NCBI RefSeq assembly: GCF_000241325.1
Contig: NZ_BAEI01000011.1
Coordinates: forward strand, 1 to 64,000
DNA length: 64,000 nucleotides
Direction: 5' to 3'
Source of the DNA: Gordonia polyisoprenivorans NBRC 16320 = JCM 10675
GTDB lineage: Bacteria > Actinomycetota > Actinomycetes > Mycobacteriales > Mycobacteriaceae
The first letter of the stretch is position 1, and the number at the start of each line of letters is the position of its first letter. The notes beneath the pieces are model-generated. The model did not search any database, had not been told where the DNA came from, and worked only from the letters and a program-made list of their open reading frames with translations. Shown here in pieces: positions 8,099-15,780 of the stretch. The translations under genes were made by a program, and so were the position numbers.

Positions 8099-9244
8099 TC
8101 AGATGCCGAGGTCCTTGGCGATGATCGTCTTCATGATCTCGGTGGTGCCGCCGTAGATCGACTGGATGCGCGCGTCGAGAAATGCCTGTGAGACCGAGTA
8201 TTCGCGCATGTAGCCGTACCCGCCGTGCAGTTGCAGGCACCGGTTGGCCGTGCGGAACTGCAACTCGGTGGCCCACCACTTGAGCTTGGCCGCGCGGGCC
8301 GCCGTCAGCTCGCCGGCGACGTGTTCGGCGAGGCAGTCGTCGAGATAGGTGCGTGCGATGTCGAGTTCGGTGGCGATCTCGGCGAGCACGAACTGCGTGT
8401 TCTGGAAGGAGCTGATCGGCGAGCCGAATGCGGTGCGATCGGTGACGTAATCCATCGTCCGCGCGAAGGTCCCCTCCGCGGCGGCAACCGCGCCGACGGC
8501 GAGCGAGAGTCGCTCCTGAGGCAGATTGTGCACCAGCTGGTAGAAGCCGGCGCCCTCCGCACCCAGGCGGTTACGCACCGGAACCCGCATGTCGACGAAC
8601 GAGAGCTCGCTGGTGTCCTGCGCATGCAGGCCGATCTTGTCGAGCTTGCGGCCCCGCTGGAAACCCTCGGTGTCGACTTCGACCACCAGCAGGGTGAGTC
8701 CCTTGTGCTTCTCGGGCCCGGTGCGCACCGCGACGACGAACAGATCACCGTTGCGCCCGTTGGAGATGAAGGTCTTGGACCCGTTGACGACGTAGTGGTC
8801 GCCGTCGCGCACCGCGGTGGTGCGGATGCCGGTGAGGTCGCTGCCCGCACCGGGTTCGGTCATCGCGATGCCCAGGACGGTCTCCCCGGAGACGACGCCG
8901 GGCAACCAGCGCGCCTTCTGCTCGTCGTCGGCCATCTCGGTCAGATACGGCAGCACGACGTCGTTCTGCAGGGAGAAGGCGATGGCCTCGGCCGCCGCGC
9001 CGGTCCGGGCGGTCTCCTCGATGACGATGGCGTGATAGCGGAAGTCGTCGACGCCGGGGCCGCCGAAGTCGTCAGGCACGCTGAAGCCGAGTAGTCCGTT
9101 CTTGCCCGCCTCGGTGAACAGGGTGCGATCCCAGAGCCCCGCCCGCTCCCATTCATCGTGGTGCGGGGTGATCTGCTCGGCGACGAACTTGGTGACGGTC
9201 TCGCGGAATTGCCTGTGTTCGATGTCGTGGGTCAGTGCGCTCAT
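8099..9244 (-). CDS. Acyl-CoA dehydrogenase; candidate cyclohexanecarboxyl-CoA dehydrogenase (AliB-like)
   Basis: A 381-residue FAD acyl-CoA dehydrogenase, starting MSALTHDIEHRQFRETV at ATG 9244. It has the FAD/substrate signature AMTEPGAGSDLTGIRT, the central KTFISNGRNGDLFVVAV segment and the C-terminal GYGYMREYSVSQAFLDARIQ and IYGGTTEIMKTIIA motifs. It would oxidise an acyl-CoA to the 2,3-enoyl-CoA, passing electrons to ETF. It follows the glutaryl-CoA dehydrogenase-type gene by 11 bases as the last enzyme of the operon. With BadH- and BadI-like genes upstream, the likely substrate is cyclohexanecarboxyl-CoA; that specificity is inferred from context, and a straight-chain acyl-CoA remains possible. 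Confidence 0.8.
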   Translation of the reverse strand: MSALTHDIEHRQFRETVTKFVAEQITPHHDEWERAGLWDRTLFTEAGKNGLLGFSVPDDFGGPGVDDFRYHAIVIEETARTGAAAEAIAFSLQNDVVLPYLTEMADDEQKARWLPGVVSGETVLGIAMTEPGAGSDLTGIRTTAVRDGDHYVVNGSKTFISNGRNGDLFVVAVRTGPEKHKGLTLLVVEVDTEGFQRGRKLDKIGLHAQDTSELSFVDMRVPVRNRLGAEGAGFYQLVHNLPQERLSLAVGAVAAAEGTFARTMDYVTDRTAFGSPISSFQNTQFVLAEIATELDIARTYLDDCLAEHVAGELTAARAAKLKWWATELQFRTANRCLQLHGGYGYMREYSVSQAFLDARIQSIYGGTTEIMKTIIAKDLGI

Positions 9245-9255
9245 GTCGATTCCTC

Positions 9256-10464
9256 TCAGCGGAAGGCGTTCTGGCCGGTGAAGGCCTGACCGAGGACCAG
9301 CTGATGCATCTCGGGGGTGCCCTCGTAGGTCAGCACCGACTCCAGGTTCACCATGTGCCGGATGATCGGGTACTCCAGCGAGATCCCGTTGCCGCCCAGA
9401 ATGGTTCGCGCGGTGCGACAGATCTTGATGGCCTCGCGCGTGTTGTTGAGCTTGCCGAAGCTGACCTGGTCGGGACGCAGACCCACCGAGTCCTTCAGTC
9501 GGCCCAGATGCTGGGCGAGCAGCTGGCCCTTCTGCAGTTCCAGGGCCATGTCGGCGATCTTGGCCTGCGTCAGTTGGAAACCGGCGATGGGTTTGCCGAA
9601 TTGCGTTCGCTGCGTGGCATAGTCGACGGCCGCCTGCCATGCGGTCCGGGCGGCGCCGATCGACCCCCAGATGATGCCGTACCGCGCTTCGGTGAGGCTC
9701 GACAACGGGGCCTTGATGCCCTGGCCCTTGTGCAGATCGTCGTCGCCGGGCATCAGTGCCTCGGCCGGCAGACGCACGTTGTCCAGGACGATCTCGCCGG
9801 TCGTCGAGGCCCGCAGCGACAGTTTGTGCTTGATCTCCGGGGTGGACACGCCGGCGGTGTCGGTGGGCACGATGAAGCCGCGAACGCCCTCCTCGGTCCG
9901 GGCCCACACGACCGCCACATCGGCGATGGGGGAGTTGGTGATCCACATCTTGCGGCCGTCGAGAATCCAGTCGTCACCGTCGCGTCGGGCCCTGGTCTTC
10001 ATCGATGCCGGGTCCGAGCCGGCGTCGGGTTCGGTCAGCCCGAAGCAGCCGACGGTGGTGCCCTCGGCCATCGACGGCAGCCACCGGGTCTTCTGCTCCT
10101 TGCTGCCGTTGTTGTAGATGGAGAACATCGCCAGCGAGCCCTGCACCGACACCATCGACCGGATGCCGGAGTCACAGGCCTCCAATTCGAGACTGGCCAG
10201 GCCGTAGTGCACCGATGATGCTCCGCCGCAGCCGTATCCGTCGAGGTGCATGCCGAGCACGCCGAGCTGACCGAATTGCTTGAACAGATCCCGCGCGATC
10301 GGGATCGAGCCCGCCTCGAACCAGTCGGCGATATGCGGGGTGACGTGCTCGGCGAGGAATCCGCGCACCGAATCACGCACGGCGAGTTCGTCGTCGGAGT
10401 AGCCGAGGTCGAGATTCAGCGGGTCGATCGCGGAGAACTTCGGGGTGGAGGTGGTGGCGCTCAC
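9256..10464 (-). CDS. Acyl-CoA dehydrogenase of the glutaryl-CoA dehydrogenase group
   Basis: 402 residues from GTG 10464, preceded by AAGGAG. It shows the glutaryl-CoA dehydrogenase pattern: FGLTEPDAGSDPASMKTRA, KMWITNSPIADVAVVWART, and the C-terminal YEGTPEMHQLVLGQAFTG with the catalytic Glu near residue 381. Enzymes of this group oxidise and decarboxylate glutaryl-CoA to crotonyl-CoA. The start overlaps the stop of the acyl-CoA ligase gene (GTGA), so the two are translationally coupled. In a ring-cleavage operon that yields pimeloyl-CoA, which beta-oxidises to glutaryl-CoA, this is the expected final dehydrogenase. Substrate is inferred from motif and context. Confidence 0.8.
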   Translation of the reverse strand: MSATTSTPKFSAIDPLNLDLGYSDDELAVRDSVRGFLAEHVTPHIADWFEAGSIPIARDLFKQFGQLGVLGMHLDGYGCGGASSVHYGLASLELEACDSGIRSMVSVQGSLAMFSIYNNGSKEQKTRWLPSMAEGTTVGCFGLTEPDAGSDPASMKTRARRDGDDWILDGRKMWITNSPIADVAVVWARTEEGVRGFIVPTDTAGVSTPEIKHKLSLRASTTGEIVLDNVRLPAEALMPGDDDLHKGQGIKAPLSSLTEARYGIIWGSIGAARTAWQAAVDYATQRTQFGKPIAGFQLTQAKIADMALELQKGQLLAQHLGRLKDSVGLRPDQVSFGKLNNTREAIKICRTARTILGGNGISLEYPIIRHMVNLESVLTYEGTPEMHQLVLGQAFTGQNAFR

Positions 10465-12191
10465 GGGGTCGCTCCTTGTTCTTGGGCCTGGGGTTCTTGG
10501 GCGTCGGGTTCTTGGGGGCGGGGTGTGGGTTCGGGGGTGGCGAATCGGCCTTCGGCCATCTCCGATGCCGCCGACGTGGTGGCCTTGTAGTGCAACTTCT
10601 TCCCGGTCGCCGAGACCGGGAGTGCGTCGATGATCCGGTAGGCGCGGGGCCGTTTGAACTGCGAGAGCATCGGGTGGGTGCGACAGTAGGCGTCGAGTTC
10701 GTCGGCGGTCGGGTGGGCGCCCTCGGCGGGAACGACGTAGGCGACGACGAGTTGGCCCCAACGATCGTCGGGGACTCCGACGACGAGCGAATCGGCAACG
10801 GCCGGATGTCCGTTGAGCGCCTCCTCGACCTGCACCGGGTGCACGTTCTCGCCGCCGGAGATCAGCATGTCGTCCTTGCGGCCGACGATCGTGACGAACT
10901 CGTCGGCATCCCAGGTCGCCAGATCGCCGATGTGTAGCCAGCTGCCGTTGTACTTGGCCTTCTCCTGCTGCGGGGAATCGAAGTAGGCGGCAGCGCATTT
11001 GGGCGAGCGGATGATCACCTCACCGACCTCGACGCCGTCGCGGGCGACCACCTCGTCGGGGCTCGCGAGCCGGCCGTCGTCGTGGACCCGGACCACGCGC
11101 ACGTCGTCGTCGATGCAGGCGCGCCCGGCCGTACCGGCGTGGGCGGGTAGATCGGTGGGACGCAGGAAGGTGTTCCAGAATCCCTCGGTGCTGCCGTATC
11201 CGTTGAACACGCGAGGCGTCAGGATCTCCTGATACCGCAGGGCCGCTTCGCGTTCCAGCGGTGCTCCCATGGTGACGATGCCGCGCAGGCTCGAGAGGTC
11301 ACGCGGGCGGGCCTGCTGCGCGGTGGCCAGCATCGCGAGGTTCGTCGGTGCGCCGATCAGGAAGGTCAGGCGGTACCGTTCCACCCAGTCGAGGGTCGTC
11401 TCGGCGTCGAAGGCGCGCATCGGTACCAGCGACGATCCCAGATAGAACGTCGGATTGGGGCCCGCACAATAGAGTCCGCCGCGATGGAACCACGGTGACA
11501 TGTTGAGCGTGCGGTCCTCCGGCGTCAGAGGGAAGTGCATGATCACGTCGTGAGCGGAGAAGATCTCGATCGCGCTGTTCATCGGCACCGCCTTGGGCAT
11601 GCCGGTGGTTCCCGAGGTGTAGAGGCGGGTGGTCTCGTCGAAGACGGTGCGAGTGACCCGTGGTGGCGCCGACTCGGTCGGGAGATCGTGGAAGCGCAAC
11701 GACGTCGGGCCGTCGACGAGTGCGCCGGTACCCACGCCGATCAGGATTTCCGGCGTGTGGTCTGCCAGGGCGATCGCCTCGGTGACCATCGGCGTCAGGT
11801 CGGTGTCGTAGACATACACCTTCGGGGTGCTGACGTCGAGGATGACCGCGGTCTCGCCGGCGGCGAGCCGGAAGTTGACCGGTGAACCGACGGCGCCCGC
11901 GGCTTGTGTGGCGAGGTAGAGCTGGGCGAACTCCGGGCCGTTGAACAGTTGGTAGGCAACCACATCCCCGTCGGTGACGCCGCGGTGGGCCAGTCCGGCG
12001 GCCAGTGCGTCGACGGCCGCCCCGAGTTGTGCGTAGGTCCACTGTGTGTCGGTGACGGGGTCGATCATCGCGACCGCGCCGGCATATCGGGAGACGTTGC
12101 GGCGGAAGCCGTTCAGATAGGTGAATTCGTTCTCGAAGAACGAACGGTACTGATGTGCGTCGTAGACGTGGGGCGCGGTGCTGGTGCTCAT
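10461..12191 (-). CDS. Acyl-CoA ligase (AMP-forming); candidate cyclohexanecarboxylate-CoA ligase (AliA-like)
   Basis: A 576-residue member of the acyl-adenylate/ANL superfamily that activates a carboxylic acid with ATP and CoA. The P-loop YTSGTTGMPKAVPMNS is at 191-206, GYGSTEGFW follows, the hinge is VGRKDDMLISGGENVHP, and the C-terminal catalytic Lys lies in ALPVSATGKKLHYKA. The last about 25 residues are a low-complexity Pro/Glu/Gln tail (PQEPDAQEPQAQEQ) outside the fold. It overlaps the next gene by 4 bases and follows the SDR gene by 29. In this operon it is the likely entry enzyme; cyclohexanecarboxylate as substrate is inference. Confidence 0.85.
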   Translation of the reverse strand: MSTSTAPHVYDAHQYRSFFENEFTYLNGFRRNVSRYAGAVAMIDPVTDTQWTYAQLGAAVDALAAGLAHRGVTDGDVVAYQLFNGPEFAQLYLATQAAGAVGSPVNFRLAAGETAVILDVSTPKVYVYDTDLTPMVTEAIALADHTPEILIGVGTGALVDGPTSLRFHDLPTESAPPRVTRTVFDETTRLYTSGTTGMPKAVPMNSAIEIFSAHDVIMHFPLTPEDRTLNMSPWFHRGGLYCAGPNPTFYLGSSLVPMRAFDAETTLDWVERYRLTFLIGAPTNLAMLATAQQARPRDLSSLRGIVTMGAPLEREAALRYQEILTPRVFNGYGSTEGFWNTFLRPTDLPAHAGTAGRACIDDDVRVVRVHDDGRLASPDEVVARDGVEVGEVIIRSPKCAAAYFDSPQQEKAKYNGSWLHIGDLATWDADEFVTIVGRKDDMLISGGENVHPVQVEEALNGHPAVADSLVVGVPDDRWGQLVVAYVVPAEGAHPTADELDAYCRTHPMLSQFKRPRAYRIIDALPVSATGKKLHYKATTSAASEMAEGRFATPEPTPRPQEPDAQEPQAQEQGATP

Positions 12192-12220
12192 GTCAGATCT
12201 TTCGGTGCTCGGTGAATTCC

Positions 12221-12970
12221 TCAGCCGGCCATGGTCAATCCGCCGCTGACGCTGATCACCTGGCCGGTGATGAACGACGCTGCGGGGGAGGCGAAGAACA
12301 GCACGGGTGCGGCGACCTCTTCGGGGCGCGCGAGCCGGCGGAACGGAATCGCCTTGATCAGTGCGGCTTTGAGTTTCTCGTCCTGTGCCTGGAACAGTGG
12401 GGTGTCGGTGGGTCCGGGGCAGACCGCGTTGACGGTGATCCGATGTCGGGCCATCTCGCGGGCGAGTGACTTGCTGAGCGCGATGACGCCGCCCTTGGCG
12501 CCGGCGTAGATGGATTCTCCGGAACTGCCGACGCGCCCGGCGTCGGACGCGAGGTTGATCACGCGCCCGCCCGCCCAGTCGTCCGACGCCGACGCCTCGA
12601 CCATGCCGGGCAGGAAGGCGCTGGCCATGTGCACCGGTCCGAGATAGTTGATGGCCACCACCTTTTCGGCGAATTCCGGTGTGGCATTGAGGAATTGATC
12701 GGTGCGGTCCCAGCCCGCGGCATTGACGAGGATGTCCGGGACGCCGACCTCGGCGTTGACTGCCTCACGGAGAGCGTCGACCTGCGCGCGATCGGAGACG
12801 TCGACACTCATCGGCACGATGGCGGGGTTCTGCGCGGCGGTCTGTTTGGCGGCGTCGAGATTGAGGTCGGCGGCGACGACGGTCGTGCCCTGTTCGGCGA
12901 AAGCCAGTGCGATGGCCTTGCCGATACCCGAGGCGGCGCCGGTGACGACCGCGATGTTGGTGCTGCTCAT
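12221..12970 (-). CDS. badH: SDR dehydrogenase resembling BadH (2-hydroxycyclohexanecarboxyl-CoA dehydrogenase)
   Basis: A 249-residue short-chain dehydrogenase. The cofactor motif TGAASGIG is at 10-17 and the catalytic set is Ser142, Tyr155 and Lys159 (YAGAK). Beyond general SDR features, several stretches match what I recall of Rhodopseudomonas palustris BadH: NAAGWD, NLASDAGRVGSSGESIYA, VCPGPTDT, AIPFRRL and the C-terminal SGGLTMAG. BadH oxidises 2-hydroxycyclohexane-1-carboxyl-CoA to the 2-keto form with NAD. It lies 51 bases after the BadI-like gene, as badH and badI are paired in R. palustris. A generic FabG-type reductase is the alternative. Confidence 0.75.
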   Translation of the reverse strand: MSSTNIAVVTGAASGIGKAIALAFAEQGTTVVAADLNLDAAKQTAAQNPAIVPMSVDVSDRAQVDALREAVNAEVGVPDILVNAAGWDRTDQFLNATPEFAEKVVAINYLGPVHMASAFLPGMVEASASDDWAGGRVINLASDAGRVGSSGESIYAGAKGGVIALSKSLAREMARHRITVNAVCPGPTDTPLFQAQDEKLKAALIKAIPFRRLARPEEVAAPVLFFASPAASFITGQVISVSGGLTMAG

Positions 12971-13021
12971 GAGGTGTGTGTCCTTCGTGGGGAGTCGAGT
13001 GCGGGGGAGTCGGGGGTGGGC

Positions 13022-13816
13022 TCAGATGGCGGCGAATTTGTTGAATTCGGGCATGCGCTTCTCGGCAAATGCCGCGGCACCCTCGGCACCTTCTTCGGTG
13101 TGGTGGGTGAACAGATCCAGGGCGCTCATCGCCATGTTCGACAGTCCCGCCTGGTGGTCGGTGTCGGCGTTGAAGCTCTGCTTGAGGACCCGGATCGCGG
13201 TGGGTGACTTCTCGGCGATCTCGCCGGCAATCTTCTTGGCCTCGTCGAGGAGGTCGGCGGCCGGGACGACCCAATTGACCAGTCCCCAGCGCTCGGCGGT
13301 CTGCGCGTCGTACTGGCGGCACAGATACCAGATCTCGCGGGCCCGCTTCTCCCCGACGACGCGGGCGAGGAAGGCCGAGCCGAAGCCGGCGTCGAAGGAG
13401 CCGACCTTGGGACCGGACTGGCCGAAGCGGGCGGTGTCGGCGGCGATGGTCAGGTCGCACAGCACGTGCAGCACGTGGCCCCCGCCGATGGCGAGGCCGT
13501 TGACGGCGGCGATGACCGGCTTGGGGATGTCACGAATCGTCTTGTGCAGGTTGCCGATCTCGAACATCCCGCTCTCCGACGGACCGTAGTCGCCGGTCTC
13601 GGCGCGCTGCTTGACGTCACCACCGGTGCAGAACGCCTTGTCGCCCGCACCGGTGAGGATGACGGCCTGCACGGAGGAATCCGCCCAGGCGCGGCGGAAG
13701 GCGTTGATCATTTCCTCCACGGTCTTGGCGCGAAATGCGTTGTAGCGCTTCGGCCGGTTCATCGTGATGATCGCGGCCGGTCCCTCGACGGTGTACTCGA
13801 TGTCCTCGTAGTTCAT
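13022..13816 (-). CDS. badI: Crotonase-fold ring-cleavage hydrolase, BadI/MenB clade
   Basis: 264 residues from ATG 13816 with GAGGAG 9 bases upstream. It is a crotonase-fold enzyme with TGGD (64-67), GGGHVLHVLCDLTIAAD and the clade signature GPKVGSFDAG...LARVVGEKRAREIWYLCRQYD (136-170, Asp142). That signature is shared by MenB (naphthoate synthase) and BadI (2-ketocyclohexanecarboxyl-CoA hydrolase). The short length and the ending DHQAGLSNMAMSALDLF...EKRMPEF resemble BadI, and the next gene is BadH-like. BadI opens the ring hydrolytically to pimeloyl-CoA. MenB is less likely because no menaquinone genes are nearby. First gene of the operon. Confidence 0.72.
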   Translation of the reverse strand: MNYEDIEYTVEGPAAIITMNRPKRYNAFRAKTVEEMINAFRRAWADSSVQAVILTGAGDKAFCTGGDVKQRAETGDYGPSESGMFEIGNLHKTIRDIPKPVIAAVNGLAIGGGHVLHVLCDLTIAADTARFGQSGPKVGSFDAGFGSAFLARVVGEKRAREIWYLCRQYDAQTAERWGLVNWVVPAADLLDEAKKIAGEIAEKSPTAIRVLKQSFNADTDHQAGLSNMAMSALDLFTHHTEEGAEGAAAFAEKRMPEFNKFAAI

Positions 13817-13875
13817 GGCGGATGCTCCTCGTCGAATCGTCGGTGGTGATCGGGTGATCACCTCTTCATGATGAA

Positions 13876-13889
13876 TGAACGTACATTCA
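13876..13889. promoter_or_regulatory. Candidate TetR operator ahead of the badI-badH operon
   Basis: TGAACGTACATTCA is a 14-base near-perfect palindrome 60 bases upstream of the badI-like start. It shares TGAAC-N4-(A/G)TTCA with the palindrome at 8056-8069 beside the tetR gene. The common motif ties the regulator to the operon. Confidence 0.65.
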
Positions 13890-13972
13890 CTGATCTGAGC
13901 GTGTCAAGGGTCACATCGAAAAGAGATCGGTGGAGAGGAATCGATCACGCGGGATCGATCACGGGATGACGG

Positions 13973-14827
13973 TCAGTTCCCGGTGAGAAAGGAGCCGATC
14001 TCGTGACCCACGGTGACCGGGGCGTCGAGGGTCAGCAGGACCGCGGCATCGGCGATCTCGGCGTAGCGTGCACCGGGAATCAGTTCGGCGAGGCGGCGCC
14101 CGTGTGCCGGCGGCATGACGCGGTTGTCGGGGGACCAGAGCACGAGCGCGTGGCCGGTGAATCGCGCGAGCGCCTCGGTGTCGGCGATGAGTTCTCGCCG
14201 GTCGAAATGCGTTGCGGCATAAGAAGCCAGATCGGTTGCGATGCCGGGAGTCGTGAGCACCGGCTCGGTCCAGCGCCGCGCCAGCTCGTCGGAGATCGGC
14301 CGGCGCGTCATCTGGCCGAACACCATCGGGAGCCTGCGCAGGCGGCTGTTGCGGAGCTGGCGGGCGGCGAGGGTGAGGCCGCCGGGGAGTCGGGCCGCGA
14401 TCGTCGCCATCTTGCCGGGCAGTCCCGGTGGGAAGTTCTCGAACGCCTCGCTGGGAAGAATCACCATCGCGCCGACGCGCTCGTCGCGCCCGGCGGCGGT
14501 GAGGAACAGTCCTCCGCCCCAGTCGGTGTGGACGAGGGTGACCTCGCGCAGGTCGAGGGCGTCGAGGAAGTCGGCGAGCAGGGCGACCATGCCCGGCATC
14601 GTCAGATCGGCGTCGCGGTTCATCGCGACGCGATGGGCGCCGAGTGGCAACACCGGCCGGATATAGCGAAAACCGTTGGGCAGGTGTGCCATCACCGGGT
14701 CCCACAGTGCCTCATCCATGAACAGTCCGTGCAGCAGGACGACGGGTGCGCCCGATCCCTCGTCGAGGTACTCGATGGTTCCGGCGGGGATCTCCACCCG
14801 ACGCACGGACGGGGCGGTGGTGTTCAC
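13973..14827 (-). CDS. Alpha/beta hydrolase, dehalogenase/epoxide-hydrolase-like, catalytic His apparently lost
   Basis: 284 residues from GTG 14827, which has GAGGAGA upstream. The oxyanion HG (33-34) and the nucleophile elbow VHTDWGGG with Asp102 place it among Asp-nucleophile hydrolases (haloalkane dehalogenase/epoxide hydrolase type) rather than serine esterases. At the C-terminus, where that family has a DAGHFLQED-like His, this protein reads DAAVLLTLDAP, with Val in the His position. It may therefore be an altered or inactive enzyme. The gene is divergent from a TetR gene with two tandem operator-like palindromes in the 76-base gap. Confidence 0.7.
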   Translation of the reverse strand: MNTTAPSVRRVEIPAGTIEYLDEGSGAPVVLLHGLFMDEALWDPVMAHLPNGFRYIRPVLPLGAHRVAMNRDADLTMPGMVALLADFLDALDLREVTLVHTDWGGGLFLTAAGRDERVGAMVILPSEAFENFPPGLPGKMATIAARLPGGLTLAARQLRNSRLRRLPMVFGQMTRRPISDELARRWTEPVLTTPGIATDLASYAATHFDRRELIADTEALARFTGHALVLWSPDNRVMPPAHGRRLAELIPGARYAEIADAAVLLTLDAPVTVGHEIGSFLTGN

Positions 14828-14859
14828 GGCATCTCCTCGACGATCGGTGTGGAGCAATC

Positions 14860-14883
14860 ACTCTAGAGTATTCACTCTAGAGC
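14860..14883. promoter_or_regulatory. Tandem palindromes between hydrolase and tetR
   Basis: ACTCTAGAGT (14860-14869) and ACTCTAGAGC (14874-14883) are repeated with a 14-base period as TCACTCTAGAG. They lie in the gap between the two divergent starts (14827 and 14904), 20 bases before the tetR ATG, and are likely the operator of that regulator. Confidence 0.6.
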
Positions 14884-14903
14884 AATTGTTCTACGATGTG
14901 AAG

Positions 14904-15479
14904 ATGCGGAATGACGAGCGGATCACCGTGGCGATGGGGGAGTCGCTTCGGCGCAACGGCTACGCGGGTTCGGCGATCAAGAAGGTCCTCGAATCGTCGG
15001 GAGCCCCGAACGGCTCGCTGTATCACCACTTTCCCGGCGGCAAACGTGACGTCGCGGCGTCGGCGCTGCGCCAGATGGGTGCTGCCTATCTGCAACTGGT
15101 CGGCGGATTGCTGGCGGTCGACGGCGCACTGCCCGACATCATCATGTCCGCCTTCGACGAGGCCGCCGATGATATCGAGCGGTCCGGGTGGATCAACATG
15201 TGCCCGGTCGGCACCGTGGCCGGTGAGGTCGCCGACGCCGAGCCGGCTCTCCGCGAGGTCGCGGCCGAGGTGTTCACATCGTGGATCGAGGCCGGCACCG
15301 CGCTGTTCGCGACCCGCGGAATGTCCGATACCGATGCGCGCACCTTGGCGCTCGCGGTCATCGGCGCGCTGGAAGGTGCCTTCGTCCTCGCCCGGACGTT
15401 GCGATCGGGGGACCCGATTCGCGCGGCGGGACGATCGGCGGCAGCGTTGGCCTCGGGGCTGATCCGGGTGCCCGACTGA
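14904..15479 (+). CDS. TetR-family regulator, LmrA/YxaF-like
   Basis: 191 residues from ATG 14904 (MRNDERITVAMGESL). The HTH region reads GYAGSAIKKVLESSGAPNGSLYHHFPGGKRDVAASAL, the form typical of the LmrA/YxaF group (PKGSLYHHFPGGKE). The C-terminal part contains GWINMCPVGTVAGEVADAEPALREVAAEVF, also characteristic of that group. The adjacent divergent hydrolase gene and tandem palindromes suggest it represses both. The inducer is unknown. Confidence 0.85.
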   Translation: MRNDERITVAMGESLRRNGYAGSAIKKVLESSGAPNGSLYHHFPGGKRDVAASALRQMGAAYLQLVGGLLAVDGALPDIIMSAFDEAADDIERSGWINMCPVGTVAGEVADAEPALREVAAEVFTSWIEAGTALFATRGMSDTDARTLALAVIGALEGAFVLARTLRSGDPIRAAGRSAAALASGLIRVPD

Positions 15480-15508
15480 CCGAGCTCGCGAGTCCGTCGA
15501 GTCGGTCT

Positions 15509-15757
15509 TCAGTCGAGTCCGCGCTGTGCGGTCTTCTCGCCGCGTCGCGATGCCCTGCGCTGGATCAGGAAGACCAGCGTCCCCAGCACGCCCACGCCGA
15601 GGCCGGTGAGGCAGACCGCGAGCGTTCGCCCCCCACCCCATCCGGACACGCCGACGACGATCGTGGCGATCAGCCACGCCAGCATCCCGACGATGATCAC
15701 CGGCTCGGGCGCGCGCAGGGCACGGGGCAGTTCGGGCACGGTTGCTGCGTCGGACAT
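15509..15757 (-). CDS. Small two-helix membrane protein, DUF2530-like
   Basis: An 82-residue protein with two hydrophobic helices (VIIVGMLAWLIATIVVGVSGW and TLAVCLTGLGVGVLGTLVFLI) and a basic C-terminal tail QRRASRRGEKTAQRG. It resembles the actinobacterial DUF2530 family, including M. tuberculosis Rv0879c, which is also next to a MarR gene. Function is unknown. It is divergent from the NCS2 permease gene, 23 bases apart. Confidence 0.7.
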   Translation of the reverse strand: MSDAATVPELPRALRAPEPVIIVGMLAWLIATIVVGVSGWGGGRTLAVCLTGLGVGVLGTLVFLIQRRASRRGEKTAQRGLD

Positions 15758-15780
15758 GGGCTTCAGGGTAGCTTTCCGGT

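Noticed and set aside
13022..13816. Naming the crotonase-fold gene menB
   Set aside because: The sequence shares the MenB/BadI signature, but the short length, the ending and the adjacent BadH-like, ligase and dehydrogenase genes favour BadI; no menaquinone genes are present. Kept as an alternative.
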